A DNA stretch of 30,486 nucleotides from a virus. Location: positions 1 through 30,486 of the IMG/VR virus record IMGVR_UViG_3300009181_000238. One strand, 5' to 3'. The notes beneath the pieces were generated by a model. That model was not told where the DNA came from. It did no database searches and saw nothing but the letters and a program-made list of their open reading frames with translations. Of the stretch, positions 1-6,825 are shown piece by piece (positions within the stretch are counted from its first letter, which is position 1; each line of letters opens with the position of its first letter). The position numbers were made by a program, and so were the translations under genes.

Positions 1-241
1 ATTCCGTGGTCATTTTGCTCATCGCACTCCGAGTGATACCCAGCTTATCGGCCAGCTCCGATTGTGTGAGATCGCCAGCAAGCTCAGGCCTGAGCACCCA
101 CAATACAGCCATACATCGACGGAATGAGCTCCTAACATCAGCGTGCGCACCAATCGGTCCAGCAATGTAGTCGAGCACTTCCCGCAGTACTGTTGCGCTT
201 ATGGCGATCAGCTCGTCCTTATCATAGTCGTCTGGTGACAT
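1..241 (-). CDS. Partial HTH DNA-binding protein (runs off left edge)
   Basis: An open frame starts at ATG 241 and stays open to base 1, giving at least 80 residues. The N-terminus is acidic (MSPDDYDKDEL). A helix-turn-helix follows near residues 57-76 (LTQSELADKLGITRSAMSK), the pattern of XRE- or sigma-like HTH proteins. The frame is too short or incomplete at the edge to tell a regulator from a small terminase-type protein. The start lies 7 bases after a large inverted repeat (249-289) that could be its operator or a hairpin hiding the start. If the window ends are joined, the frame meets TGA immediately after the edge. The HTH is seen; the role is inferred. Confidence 0.6.
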   Translation of the reverse strand, partial: MSPDDYDKDELIAISATVLREVLDYIAGPIGAHADVRSSFRRCMAVLWVLRPELAGDLTQSELADKLGITRSAMSKMTTE

Positions 242-248
242 AAGAAGA

Positions 249-289
249 GTGGGCGTCCATGGAAAAACAAATAAACCATGAACGCCCAC
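249..289. repeat. Long inverted repeat upstream of the left-edge HTH gene
   Basis: The arms GTGGGCGTCCATGG (249-262) and CCATGAACGCCCAC (276-289) pair over 14 positions with one mismatch, around a 13-base A-rich loop. It lies in the 80-base gap between the zinc-finger gene and the HTH gene, ending 7 bases before the HTH start. On the minus strand no run of T follows the stem, so it does not look like a standard terminator. An operator for an HTH dimer or an RNA hairpin controlling translation are both possible. Confidence 0.6.
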
Positions 290-321
290 AGGCCGGGGAG
301 GAGAGGTGGTTGCCCGGTAAG

Positions 322-546
322 TTATGAATCTCCCATTAGGTTGTCGTTGTCAACCTGCCAAATAGATTTAGTGCGCAGTCTAATGCCTCGGTCACACTCA
401 TCGCAGCAGCACCATGTGCGCAGATTACCCGGCCCCATGTAATATCCACGCACCTGCGTCGGCACACCACACCGAGTGCAGGCGCTCCAGTCGCCCGGTC
501 GCTGCTTGGGAGGCTCATCATCATCATCAGGTAGCAGCATGAGCAT
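322..546 (-). CDS. Small zinc-finger-like protein
   Basis: A 74-aa protein if started at ATG 546; ATG 540 and ATG 561 are in the same frame and cannot be excluded. It has an acidic stretch (PDDDDEPP), then CTRC and, about 25 residues later, a CCCDEC cluster, which fits a small zinc ribbon or treble clef. It overlaps the end of the helicase gene by about 20 bases, so translation is probably coupled. It could be a replication or transcription accessory protein; the family is not recognised. Confidence 0.6.
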   Translation of the reverse strand: MLMLLPDDDDEPPKQRPGDWSACTRCGVPTQVRGYYMGPGNLRTWCCCDECDRGIRLRTKSIWQVDNDNLMGDS

Positions 547-1771
547 GACCGAAGTGAGCAAACTGCCCGAGGAACTCTAGCTGGCATGATACACCGCTCT
601 GTCCATTGCGCTGGATGGGGATGTGCAGTGTGCGCTCGTCATCGGCTGACTCATCACCGTCGTGCTTACCAATAGCCCACACAGCCGTGGCGTCCTGCCC
701 AATGGCCCTGCTCTCACGCAACTTTCCCTCATCATTAAGCTGCGACAACGCAACCACAACGCAGTCCAGCTCCATCGCTAACATGCGCAGGCTCCTGCTC
801 ACCTCGGCCACCTCGCGCTCCCGCGAGTCTCCTTGTGGTCCTTTGACCAGCTGTAGGTAGTCCACGACCACCAGCGCCAGATCCGGCCGTTGAGCTTTGG
901 CTGCACGGGCTGCGGCAATGATAGCAAACAGGTCATAACAGTCGGACCTAATGTCAGCCTGCCACTCAGCCATGGTGGCATTAGCCCGTGCGATCCTCGA
1001 CAGCTCGGGCGCACCGAATGTGCGAGCGTACATGGTATCAAGTCTTACGCGGGACTCCCTAGCCAGCATTTTCTCGATGATATCCCGACTCGGCATCTCC
1101 AGGCTGATCATTAGCGCCGGCAGTCCACGTCGGCACACCTCGGCCATGTAGGATAGCGCCAGTGTGCTTTTGCCGCCCTTGGCTTGGGCTGCGATCACCA
1201 CCATATCACCACGCCTCACTGGACTGATACGGTCGAGCTCCGGCCAGCCGGTAGGGATCGACTGCTTTACATCTCCGTCCCTAAACGCCCGTAGAAGCTC
1301 CGTGAGCCCCTCTTTAATAGAATGCCCACCGGAATCGCCGGAAGCCCCTAGAATCGAAACGTCGTGCGTAATAGACGCTAATGCAGCACGCCCGTCCTCC
1401 TCGGATGCGATAAGAGCATTAGCTCGGAAACTCTTAATGAGATCCCGGCGCAACGCATAGTCACGGATGGTGTCGATCCACTGAGGCACCACCGACACCA
1501 GCCCCGGCCCCGTGGCCAGCGTGGTCGTGGTAGTCACCGGCACCTCGGCCATCACCGAGTGGCTCACCGAGATCCAGTCAGTAGATTCCCCGGCCGTCCA
1601 CCGGCGAAGCACCTCGGTCACTATGGTGCGGCAAGCAAAGTCGTGGAAGGCACCAGCATCAACCCTGGCACCCACCAGCATCGGCACCACCTGCATAGGA
1701 TACTGCAGCAGCGTCCCGACAAGCCCTGACTCGATCTGGTGGCACGTAGGAATTGTGATGTCGGTGCTCAT
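527..1771 (-). CDS. DnaB-like replicative DNA helicase
   Basis: A 414-aa RecA-fold hexameric helicase that would unwind the replication fork. An N-terminal helical region (about 1-110) precedes the ATPase domain. Walker A is AAQAKGGKST near residues 194-203 (Lys201), followed by the DnaB-type MISLEM segment near 221-226 and a Walker B region VVVDYLQL near residue 300, with a downstream SQLN motif (motif H4-like). The length is slightly under the roughly 450 aa usual for DnaB. Its ATG overlaps the TGA of the initiator gene (ATGA at 1768-1771), so helicase and origin-binding initiator are translationally coupled, as expected for a self-sufficient replication module. Confidence 0.92.
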   Translation of the reverse strand: MSTDITIPTCHQIESGLVGTLLQYPMQVVPMLVGARVDAGAFHDFACRTIVTEVLRRWTAGESTDWISVSHSVMAEVPVTTTTTLATGPGLVSVVPQWIDTIRDYALRRDLIKSFRANALIASEEDGRAALASITHDVSILGASGDSGGHSIKEGLTELLRAFRDGDVKQSIPTGWPELDRISPVRRGDMVVIAAQAKGGKSTLALSYMAEVCRRGLPALMISLEMPSRDIIEKMLARESRVRLDTMYARTFGAPELSRIARANATMAEWQADIRSDCYDLFAIIAAARAAKAQRPDLALVVVDYLQLVKGPQGDSREREVAEVSRSLRMLAMELDCVVVALSQLNDEGKLRESRAIGQDATAVWAIGKHDGDESADDERTLHIPIQRNGQSGVSCQLEFLGQFAHFGHAHAAT

Positions 1772-2541
1772 AGGATCGAGTTAGCCCTCTGCTTTTGCTC
1801 ACGCACAAACCCACGGGCTCTATCTAGCTCACCCTGCCAGTTTTCGAGCAGGGCTCCCACGGTTCTCCGTCGGTAGTCCTTGTCGGCAGGAATCAGTTTG
1901 GTCCGATAGTATCTGCTCAAAGCCTCCAGATCAGACTCCGAGGTTCCGAGTGAAGCCACTGCATCTAGCGCGATCATCTCGGCTTTGCTCCATTTGCTCT
2001 CAGGCTCCCTTCCGAACATCTTCGAAATCCTCTCCCTCAACCTCTCTCGCGCCTGCGCGGATTCAGTGACAGATTCATTTACTGATTCTCTTACTGATTC
2101 AGATAACTGATTAGGAGGCACCTCGTGCCTCTCTAGAGCGGCACCTCGTGCCTCCCTGCCCGGCACCTCGTGCCTCTCTGGGCGGCACCTAGTGCCTCTC
2201 AGGGCGGCAGCTGGTGCCTCTCCCTGAGGCAGCTCGTGCCTCTCTAGAGAGGCATCTGGTGCCTCTCTATCATCCACCATGTACATCTCCGCAAATCGAT
2301 AGCGCGTGGATGATACACCACTACCAGGCCGGAGAATCTCTACATCTCCAGCCTCGATCAGCGCGTGGATGGCGTTGCGTACTGCGCGCAGACTCAGCCT
2401 GGATCGTTTGACCAATGTGGCCTGCGCTGGGTATGCCACACCATTAGGCCGAGCGAATGTTGCCAACGCGGCCAGCACCACAAAAGTCGCCCCCTTGTGC
2501 GGGGAGCGCTTAAAAACGTGATCTACAATTTGGTAACTCAT
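1768..2541 (-). CDS. Replication initiator, lambda O-like, with the origin inside the gene
   Basis: 257 aa. The N-terminal ~95 residues look like a winged helix (KRSPHKGATFVVLAAL ... TLVKRSRLSLRAVRNAIHALIEAGDVEI), the pattern of phage replication-protein DNA-binding domains. The middle (~95-160) is low complexity because the DNA there carries an iteron array and AT-richer 12-bp repeats. The C-terminal ~90 residues are charged and helical and would be the loader or helicase contact. This is the layout of lambda O, where the origin lies between the origin-binding and partner-binding domains. ATG 2541 follows an A-rich leader (GTCAAAAAACAA). The next gene is the helicase, with an ATGA overlap. 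Confidence 0.85.
   Translation of the reverse strand: MSYQIVDHVFKRSPHKGATFVVLAALATFARPNGVAYPAQATLVKRSRLSLRAVRNAIHALIEAGDVEILRPGSGVSSTRYRFAEMYMVDDREAPDASLERHELPQGEAPAAALRGTRCRPERHEVPGREARGAALERHEVPPNQLSESVRESVNESVTESAQARERLRERISKMFGREPESKWSKAEMIALDAVASLGTSESDLEALSRYYRTKLIPADKDYRRRTVGALLENWQGELDRARGFVREQKQRANSIL
2061..2114. repeat. 12-bp direct repeats, candidate DNA-unwinding element
   Basis: Four ATTC-led units start at 2061, 2073, 2085 and 2097 (period 12), plus a degenerate ATTAGG copy at 2110. On the minus strand they read GAATCAGTAA-type units and encode an ESVx repeat in the initiator. The stretch is clearly AT-richer than its surroundings and directly abuts the iteron array, the relation seen between the AT-rich region and iterons of lambda-type origins. 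Confidence 0.6.
2115..2267. repeat. Seven-copy iteron array, probable replication origin
   Basis: Seven copies of a core close to GGCACCTCGTGCCTC begin at 2117, 2140, 2162, 2184, 2206, 2228 and 2251. The period is 22-23 bp. Each copy is itself a dyad (GGCAC-nnn-GTGCC), perfect in copies 1-3 and slightly decayed in others; linkers often contain CTCTAGAG-type palindromes. Because 22 is not a multiple of 3, the reading frame changes from copy to copy, so the repeat is conserved as DNA and not as protein. Position inside a lambda-O-like gene and next to AT-rich repeats argues for the origin, with the initiator binding the iterons. Confidence 0.85.
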
Positions 2542-2672
2542 TTGTTTTTTGACGCACCTATCTTAGCGCAACCACCTCACGCTAAGATCGATGCTAAGAT
2601 CACCGCCGTCCGAGTGTCAGATAGAAGATCACGCACCACGCGAATGCGCAGGCGAGCATGACGGTGTCAGGC
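2542..2672 (-). promoter_or_regulatory. Control region upstream of the initiator gene, with inverted repeat
   Basis: A 131-base gap between the PP-loop gene and the initiator. ATCTTAGCG (2560-2568) and CGCTAAGAT (2580-2588) form a perfect 9-bp inverted repeat with an 11-base spacer, and a third GCTAAGAT copy lies at 2593-2600. This looks like an operator cluster 20-60 bases before the initiator start. I see no convincing -35/-10 pair. A 19-codon ATG frame with a hydrophobic core (2600-2659) also fits here, but nothing else supports it as a gene. Confidence 0.55.
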
Positions 2673-3536
2673 TTAAACTCCACATAGTCCCTCGCATTCG
2701 TTTCCAAACATATCCAGTTGGCCTGCATCTTTATCGTTTGACAGATCAACTTGATCCAGAGGAACGCATGACTTGTGCAACCAAGGAACCGACCTCATAA
2801 TGTCCGTTAATGCTTTTGTGCGTTGCAGTTCTTTTTCGACGCGAACAGCTTCTGCAAAGGCTTCCGGCTCGTAATCTTTGAGCCGTCTCCATTCTTTGTT
2901 GGAATGAAAAGGGCAGTAGGAGCAGGCACTGCGAGGAGGTTCTGGGTATCCGTGCGATTTCATCCATTCCAAACAATGATGCCTTCGCAATTCTTTTTCA
3001 ATTAGAGGCCACCTATGCTGCGTCCATTTATCGCGGCTCGGCTTCATCCGATTGATTTCATCATAACTGATGCCAATCCATTGAGTGATTTGCACCGATT
3101 TCTCCCCTCTCTTAATTTTACACAACCTTCTCAGGTTTTTAAGGATTGGAGCAATTTTGAAATCTGCAGTGCATGATCTGCCAAGCAACCCAATAGATCC
3201 ATCAGTAGCTTTCATGAAAGCCGGGATGGTTGATTTAGTCCAAACTCGTCCATCCTTTGCAGTTCTAAATTGCATCATATCATCTGTCATATTACCTCTA
3301 GTCACCCTGTGAACTGGGAATGGAAGCTGTCTTTCCAGCCAATCTAACCAGTCATAAACCGATTTAGGCTCTGCCTGTGTATCTGCGAATATCGCAAAGT
3401 CTGGGATTGGCGTTATTTCTCCGCAAGCAGCCATCAGAGCTAATGTGGAAGATTGGACTCCAGCTCCTAAATTCAAAACATTCCACTGCGTTTTGATTTC
3501 AGGAGGTTTCCCGTTAAGGGATAACATTATGCTCAC
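2673..3536 (-). CDS. PP-loop ATPase / PAPS-reductase-like protein
   Basis: 287 aa. A PP-loop-type nucleotide-binding segment is visible at residues 20-31 (VLNLGAGVQSST), followed by FADTQAEPKSVYDWLDWL, which fits adenylate-binding alpha-hydrolases of the PAPS reductase/QueC/DndC superfamily. Cys122 (GRSCTADFKI), Cys188 and a Cys205-x2-Cys208 pair (ACSYCPF) could bind metal or an Fe-S cluster. Such proteins occur in phages and bacteria without an agreed function; sulfur transfer or base/tRNA modification is possible. The start is GTG 3536, overlapping the upstream stop as GTGA; ATG at codon 4 is an alternative. Superfamily assignment is firm, substrate unknown. Confidence 0.8.
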   Translation of the reverse strand: MSIMLSLNGKPPEIKTQWNVLNLGAGVQSSTLALMAACGEITPIPDFAIFADTQAEPKSVYDWLDWLERQLPFPVHRVTRGNMTDDMMQFRTAKDGRVWTKSTIPAFMKATDGSIGLLGRSCTADFKIAPILKNLRRLCKIKRGEKSVQITQWIGISYDEINRMKPSRDKWTQHRWPLIEKELRRHHCLEWMKSHGYPEPPRSACSYCPFHSNKEWRRLKDYEPEAFAEAVRVEKELQRTKALTDIMRSVPWLHKSCVPLDQVDLSNDKDAGQLDMFGNECEGLCGV

Positions 3537-3712
3537 TTTTTATCCTCCTTCTGCTGCTGCTCCTCATCATCCTGCTGTGGCCCCCTGCACGTCTCACAAT
3601 CCTCGGCACCGCACATTCGGTCACGGCATGATAGGCTCCTCGAGCTGCGCATCCTTATCTCCGCGAATATGTCGTCGGTCGTCATCGGACCGGTGTACGG
3701 GAATAGGTTCAT
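3533..3712 (-). CDS. Small Cys-containing protein, unknown
   Basis: 59 aa starting at ATG 3712 after an A/C-rich leader (AACCCAAAAAACA). The C-terminal half has four cysteines (SLSCRDRMCGAEDCETC), perhaps a zinc site, then a very polar Q/D/E/K tail. It is coupled to the PP-loop gene by a GTGA overlap, so the two may act together. No family recognised. Confidence 0.55.
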   Translation of the reverse strand: MNLFPYTGPMTTDDIFAEIRMRSSRSLSCRDRMCGAEDCETCRGPQQDDEEQQQKEDKK

Positions 3713-3728
3713 TGTTTTTTGGGTTTGG

Positions 3729-4397
3729 TTACTGCGTAATTCCAATCGGAAGATGTAGCTGTGGATGCGTGATTTTCTTGCCCTTGCGCAGGTTTTTCTT
3801 GGCCCAGATTGGACAAAGGTTTTGCCAATTGAAGCAGATCTTAACATGCTCAGGCTTAGTCAGATCGAATGCGCTGCACGGCATGATATGGTCGAGGTGC
3901 CACCGGCCGTGGTTGTCCCATGTCATGCCTTTGACGAACTGGCTTTCGATGTGATCTCGCAATTCCTTTGAAGTGCAGCCGGTCATCTCGTGTCTGCGTA
4001 CGGATGTTGATCCTACAATTGTCTTCAGGCGTTTTCTTTGAATGCTAACAATCTTGACTTCAATTTTCCTACTACGTTCTGCCCTCTTTCCGCGCACCTT
4101 ATCTGCATTTTTGCGATTATATTCTGCAACCTTTTTGCGCACCTTATCTGCATTTTTGCGGTAGTATTCTGCCATCTTTTTGCAAACCTTATCTGCATTT
4201 TTGCGGTAGTATTCTGCCCTCTTATCTGCATTTTTGCGGTAGTATTCTGCCTTCTTTTCGCGAACCTTATCTGCATTTTTTTGCCTATACTCTGCCCTAT
4301 TTTCGCGCAACTTATCTGCATTTTTGCGGTAGTATTCTGCGCGCTTTGCCTTTTTCTCATCCATTAAGCTGTCCGATTGTTGCTGCGTCATAGTCAT
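3729..4397 (-). CDS. HNH endonuclease with N-terminal AEYYRKNADK repeats
   Basis: 222 aa. Residues 20-105 are six imperfect repeats of about 15 aa (AEYYRKNADKVRxKx), one shortened to 11; this basic, helical segment probably binds DNA or forms a long helix. The catalytic part follows at ~135-210: HLDH at 167-170, a WQNLCP segment at 191-196 (Asn193) and AKKNLRKGKK, the His-Asn arrangement of HNH nucleases. The DNA of the repeats is nearly tandem (see repeat). It may be a free-standing homing-type nuclease or a packaging/recombination helper. Repeat-rich linkers of this kind are known from HNH proteins in phages and giant viruses. Confidence 0.85.
   Translation of the reverse strand: MTMTQQQSDSLMDEKKAKRAEYYRKNADKLRENRAEYRQKNADKVREKKAEYYRKNADKRAEYYRKNADKVCKKMAEYYRKNADKVRKKVAEYNRKNADKVRGKRAERSRKIEVKIVSIQRKRLKTIVGSTSVRRHEMTGCTSKELRDHIESQFVKGMTWDNHGRWHLDHIMPCSAFDLTKPEHVKICFNWQNLCPIWAKKNLRKGKKITHPQLHLPIGITQ
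4083..4340 (-). repeat. 45-bp tandem repeats inside the HNH gene
   Basis: About six units, each containing CTTATCTGCATTTTTGCG on the plus strand followed by GTATTCTGC, encode AEYYRKNADKV units. The period is 45 bp except one unit that is 12 bp shorter, so the reading frame is kept in every unit. High nucleotide identity points to recent expansion or slippage. Confidence 0.85.
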
Positions 4398-4459
4398 TTA
4401 ATTTCCTCTTCTGTCAGATTTGACCTTCTGCTCATAACTTATCCAAGTTTCGCGAGGTC

Positions 4460-4696
4460 TTACTCGCTGGCCTCATTCGCCTCGGTGATTATCCAAGCCT
4501 CCTCATGCTGCTCAGGCTGCTCAGGCTGCTCAGGCTGCTCAGGCTGCTCAGGCTGCTCAGGCTGCTCATGCTGCTCAGGTTCAGCCACAGGATGCAGCAA
4601 CTGATTGAGGCGAGCGCACTCCTCGATGAGTAAGTCATTCTCTTCCTGCGCAGCGATAAGTTGCTGGATGATACGGGCTAGTGTGGATGGGTTCAT
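4460..4696 (-). CDS. Small protein with EQP tandem repeats
   Basis: 78 aa. An N-terminal helical part (LARIIQQLIAAQEENDLLIEECARLNQLL) has a coiled-coil heptad feel. It is followed by about eight EQP/EQH triplets (residues ~39-64) and a short acidic end. It sits three bases from the excisionase-like gene and just before the HNH gene. The repeat is encoded by a slippage-prone 9-bp DNA repeat. Function unknown; probably a multimeric regulatory or accessory protein. Confidence 0.6.
   Translation of the reverse strand: MNPSTLARIIQQLIAAQEENDLLIEECARLNQLLHPVAEPEQHEQPEQPEQPEQPEQPEQPEQHEEAWIITEANEASE
4508..4579. repeat. 9-bp microsatellite-like tandem repeat
   Basis: Eight units of CTGCTCAGG start at 4508: six perfect copies, one CTGCTCATG and one further perfect copy. 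The unit is a multiple of three, so copy-number change would not break the gene. Confidence 0.95.
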
Positions 4697-4698
4697 TG

Positions 4699-4869
4699 TT
4701 ATACTTTGAATTTTTGAAGTGCTTGCATAACCTTCTCAGGTTCGAATCGAACGCATCGCTTGCTAATCCTAAGGAATGGAATCACGCGCCTAGCCATAAG
4801 GGATTCGACTCCGCGGACGGTTAGTTTTAACGCCTTAGCCAATTGTTTTTTATCAATATACTGATTCAT
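4699..4869 (-). CDS. Excisionase-type HTH protein
   Basis: 56 aa from ATG 4869, after an AAACAAACC leader; an upstream in-frame ATG (4908) would lie inside the exonuclease gene. Residues 4-45 (YIDKKQLAKALKLTVRGVESLMARRVIPFLRI...VRF) match the small winged HTH of excisionase/MerR-like HTH_17 proteins. No integrase is visible in the window, so it may be a regulator and not a true excisionase. Confidence 0.72.
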   Translation of the reverse strand: MNQYIDKKQLAKALKLTVRGVESLMARRVIPFLRISKRCVRFEPEKVMQALQKFKV

Positions 4870-4894
4870 GGTTTGTTTATGGGTTGCGTGTGGT

Positions 4895-5686
4895 TTAGAA
4901 AATTCCAAGCTTCACCTCGACCTGCGAATAAGCAGGCCATGCATCGGTCCTGATGCATGTTGCCAATGTCGCCAGATCGCGCTCATTAGCCTCCCTGCCA
5001 GACTCGATGGTGCGGTCGTCCAGCTCGTAGATTGCGACGGCGTATGGTGGTGCCTTTTCCACAGCGATAAAAAAGAACCTGTGCGCTCCTACCAGATCCA
5101 TGTAATACGCAGCCTGCCGGTGGTACTGCCACTTACGCACAGCGCGTGCGAACTCCCCAGGACTGGCGTCGTCAGTCGTCTTGATATCAGCGATGCTCAC
5201 CTCGTTTTTTGTGCGGTCGAAATTAAAGAGATCGATCCTGCCCTTAAGTAGCAGTCCAGTGGGCTTGTGTAACTCAAACACCGAACACTCTTTAGTAGCA
5301 CCGACTATCATGCTCTTTGCACGCTCGCTGCGCCACAGCGCACGATACATGGCCTGCACTGCGTCGTCGTCATCGCCGCCGAGGATCGGATGGCTCTGGG
5401 CATCGCGCCACGCTTTGCCTTCTTTGCTGGCAAAACTAAGGCCATCAGGCCTGACCACATAGTGCGTGCGCTGCGGCTCGGCCACGGTGGCGTGGAGCAT
5501 GGAGCCGAGTAGCTGAGCCGGAGTGGCCTCCCGTGGATGATCGAGCGCCGCCCTGTAGTGAGCAGGAGACCGGCTCATGTATTTGAGGCTGCTGATGTTG
5601 ATCGCATCCACTGCACGGTACTGCTCCTCTGTCATATACGGATGCGCTCCTATTGGTCTGTCGTCCTTTTGTTTTTTGGTTTTCAT
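4895..5686 (-). CDS. RecE-like 5'-3' exonuclease (PD-(D/E)XK)
   Basis: 263 aa from ATG 5686. Visible family signs: an N-terminal ISSLKYMSRSPAHYRAAL segment, GSMLHATV (conserved His), LKGRIDLF (Asp of motif II), IADIKTT (D-x-K motif) and YHRQAAYY (conserved Gln/Tyr helix). These match the RecE C-terminal/phage exonuclease family that resects double-stranded ends for annealing. It follows the PD-(D/E)XK endonuclease by two bases, with the SSB-like gene further upstream; a recognisable Beta/RecT annealing protein is not seen. A role in recombination-dependent replication and concatemer formation is inferred. Confidence 0.85.
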   Translation of the reverse strand: MKTKKQKDDRPIGAHPYMTEEQYRAVDAINISSLKYMSRSPAHYRAALDHPREATPAQLLGSMLHATVAEPQRTHYVVRPDGLSFASKEGKAWRDAQSHPILGGDDDDAVQAMYRALWRSERAKSMIVGATKECSVFELHKPTGLLLKGRIDLFNFDRTKNEVSIADIKTTDDASPGEFARAVRKWQYHRQAAYYMDLVGAHRFFFIAVEKAPPYAVAIYELDDRTIESGREANERDLATLATCIRTDAWPAYSQVEVKLGIF

Positions 5687-5688
5687 AA

Positions 5689-6021
5689 TTAGTTTTTTAA
5701 TGCTTCGATTCCATTCCTGAGTATCTCGAAGAAGGCCTCGGCTGGCATTGTAACTAGCCATGGCTCTCCATTACGCTTATGTGCCACAACGGGTATTTTG
5801 TTGCCGGAGTCATTATCGGCCTGCTGCATTGCCCGGTGGATGTTTAGGCTCTCCACTCGCTTGACCTCGAAATGGATAACCGAGTCTAGCTCCTCGCAGA
5901 TAACGTCCGGCGAGTCAGTCCCACCTGCAAACTGCTGGCCCCTGCGAGCCGTGTAGCCTGCTGCGCGTAGCTGATCGCGCCACTCTCTTTCGCCCCTAGC
6001 TCCTTTCTGTCTACTATTCAT
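5689..6021 (-). CDS. Small PD-(D/E)XK endonuclease, Holliday-junction-resolvase-like
   Basis: 110 aa. It opens with a basic KGARGEREWRDQLRAAGYTARRGQQ segment, then SPDVI and FEVKR: the Glu...Asp...Glu-x-Lys pattern of Hjc/VRR-like nucleases. The compact size suits a structure-specific resolvase acting with the adjacent exonuclease and SSB-like protein. The start overlaps the preceding stop (6018-6021, ATGA). The fold is well supported; junction resolution is inferred from context. Confidence 0.78.
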   Translation of the reverse strand: MNSRQKGARGEREWRDQLRAAGYTARRGQQFAGGTDSPDVICEELDSVIHFEVKRVESLNIHRAMQQADNDSGNKIPVVAHKRNGEPWLVTMPAEAFFEILRNGIEALKN

Positions 6022-6239
6022 GCTATTTCTGGATGATTAAAATAATCCCAGCGGCGCAACTGATCATTCGCCTCTTCCTCCACTGCCAGCCAAGCCTGCG
6101 ACCGTTCAGTGGCAGTGGCCTGACGATCCCGTGCGAGCGCTCTAATAGTCTGATGATATGTTCGCTTTCCTGCATCTCTGAGCGCATCCAACAACTCTGA
6201 CAAAGGCAAACCATGCGCCGGGTTAGAATGGGATCTCAT
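6018..6239 (-). CDS. Small unknown protein in the recombination block
   Basis: 73 aa from ATG 6239, overlapping the end of the SSB-like gene by 17 bases and coupled to the nuclease by ATGA. It is polar and helical, with a Trp-rich end (AWLAVEEE...RRWDYFNHPE). A longer in-frame start exists but would lie deep in the SSB-like gene. No family recognised. Confidence 0.6.
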   Translation of the reverse strand: MRSHSNPAHGLPLSELLDALRDAGKRTYHQTIRALARDRQATATERSQAWLAVEEEANDQLRRWDYFNHPEIA

Positions 6240-6825
6240 CGCCGTCCTCGGTTGCTGTGGCTTCTGGATCCCAGTCTTTTGGAGTTTCCTTGGCCTCCTT
6301 GATTTTGCGCTTGGTCCACAAAGGCAGTGCCTTGTACGACTCGTAATTGTTGGGCAGCAGCTCAAACACCTGCTTTTCCAGTGATAGCGCCCGTGGCTTC
6401 ATGCTCTTCATTGGCGGTGCGAAGGAGGTGATCTTGGCGTATGTATTACCTGCCTGACTCTGCTCGTGCACCACGCCCAGCAGCACCGGGATTCCAATCA
6501 GACATTCAAGGTCGAACGTAGGCACGTCTGAATCCTTGAGCGCCTTACCCATCATTGACTCAATCGCCTTCCTCAGGCCGCTCTTCGCGTGTAAAGAAAA
6601 CGTGAACTCCTTGCCAATCACCATCGGCTTGTCCTCGCCACCAATGCTGATGGTCTCATCTAGCAGCTCCCATCCAATGCGCACTAGTCGCTTGGCTTTG
6701 CTCTCACCCTGGTACTCCACTTGATGAGTCCCTAGGTCTATGATGCTGTAGATGCGTGCAGCGTGCGTCCCTGCCGGGACTATCTGACGGGGGCCTGATG
6801 ATGTGTTAGTTTGTGGTGCTTTCAT
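6223..6825 (-). CDS. SSB-like single-stranded-DNA-binding protein
   Basis: 200 aa. The body is beta-rich (ARIYSIIDLGTHQVEY, LVRIGWELLDE, IGKEFTFSLH, LIGIPVLLGVVHE) and the protein ends in an acidic tip DGDEIPF, the hallmark of SSB proteins that recruit partners through the last residues. The body resembles phage SSB-like proteins with an OB fold more than E. coli SSB. It sits before the nuclease and exonuclease genes. ATG 6825 follows a striking leader of repeated CCAAAA units without a Shine-Dalgarno sequence. OB fold is inferred; the tip is seen. Confidence 0.72.
   Translation of the reverse strand: MKAPQTNTSSGPRQIVPAGTHAARIYSIIDLGTHQVEYQGESKAKRLVRIGWELLDETISIGGEDKPMVIGKEFTFSLHAKSGLRKAIESMMGKALKDSDVPTFDLECLIGIPVLLGVVHEQSQAGNTYAKITSFAPPMKSMKPRALSLEKQVFELLPNNYESYKALPLWTKRKIKEAKETPKDWDPEATATEDGDEIPF

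Noticed and set aside
2115-2267. CRISPR array reading of the 22-bp repeats
   Set aside because: Linkers are only 7-8 bp and partly conserved, so there are no spacers; the array is inside a coding gene.
2600-2659. 19-codon hydrophobic ORF before the initiator
   Set aside because: Too short, not coupled, and it runs into the operator-like repeat; listed only within the intergenic description.
4025-4367. Repeat-rich frames on both strands over the HNH repeats
   Set aside because: They are other-frame readings of the 45-bp repeat; the HNH frame has the catalytic domain.
4699-4869. Excisionase plus integrase making a temperate module
   Set aside because: Only an HTH_17-type protein is present; no integrase, attachment site or repressor could be identified, so lifestyle is left open.
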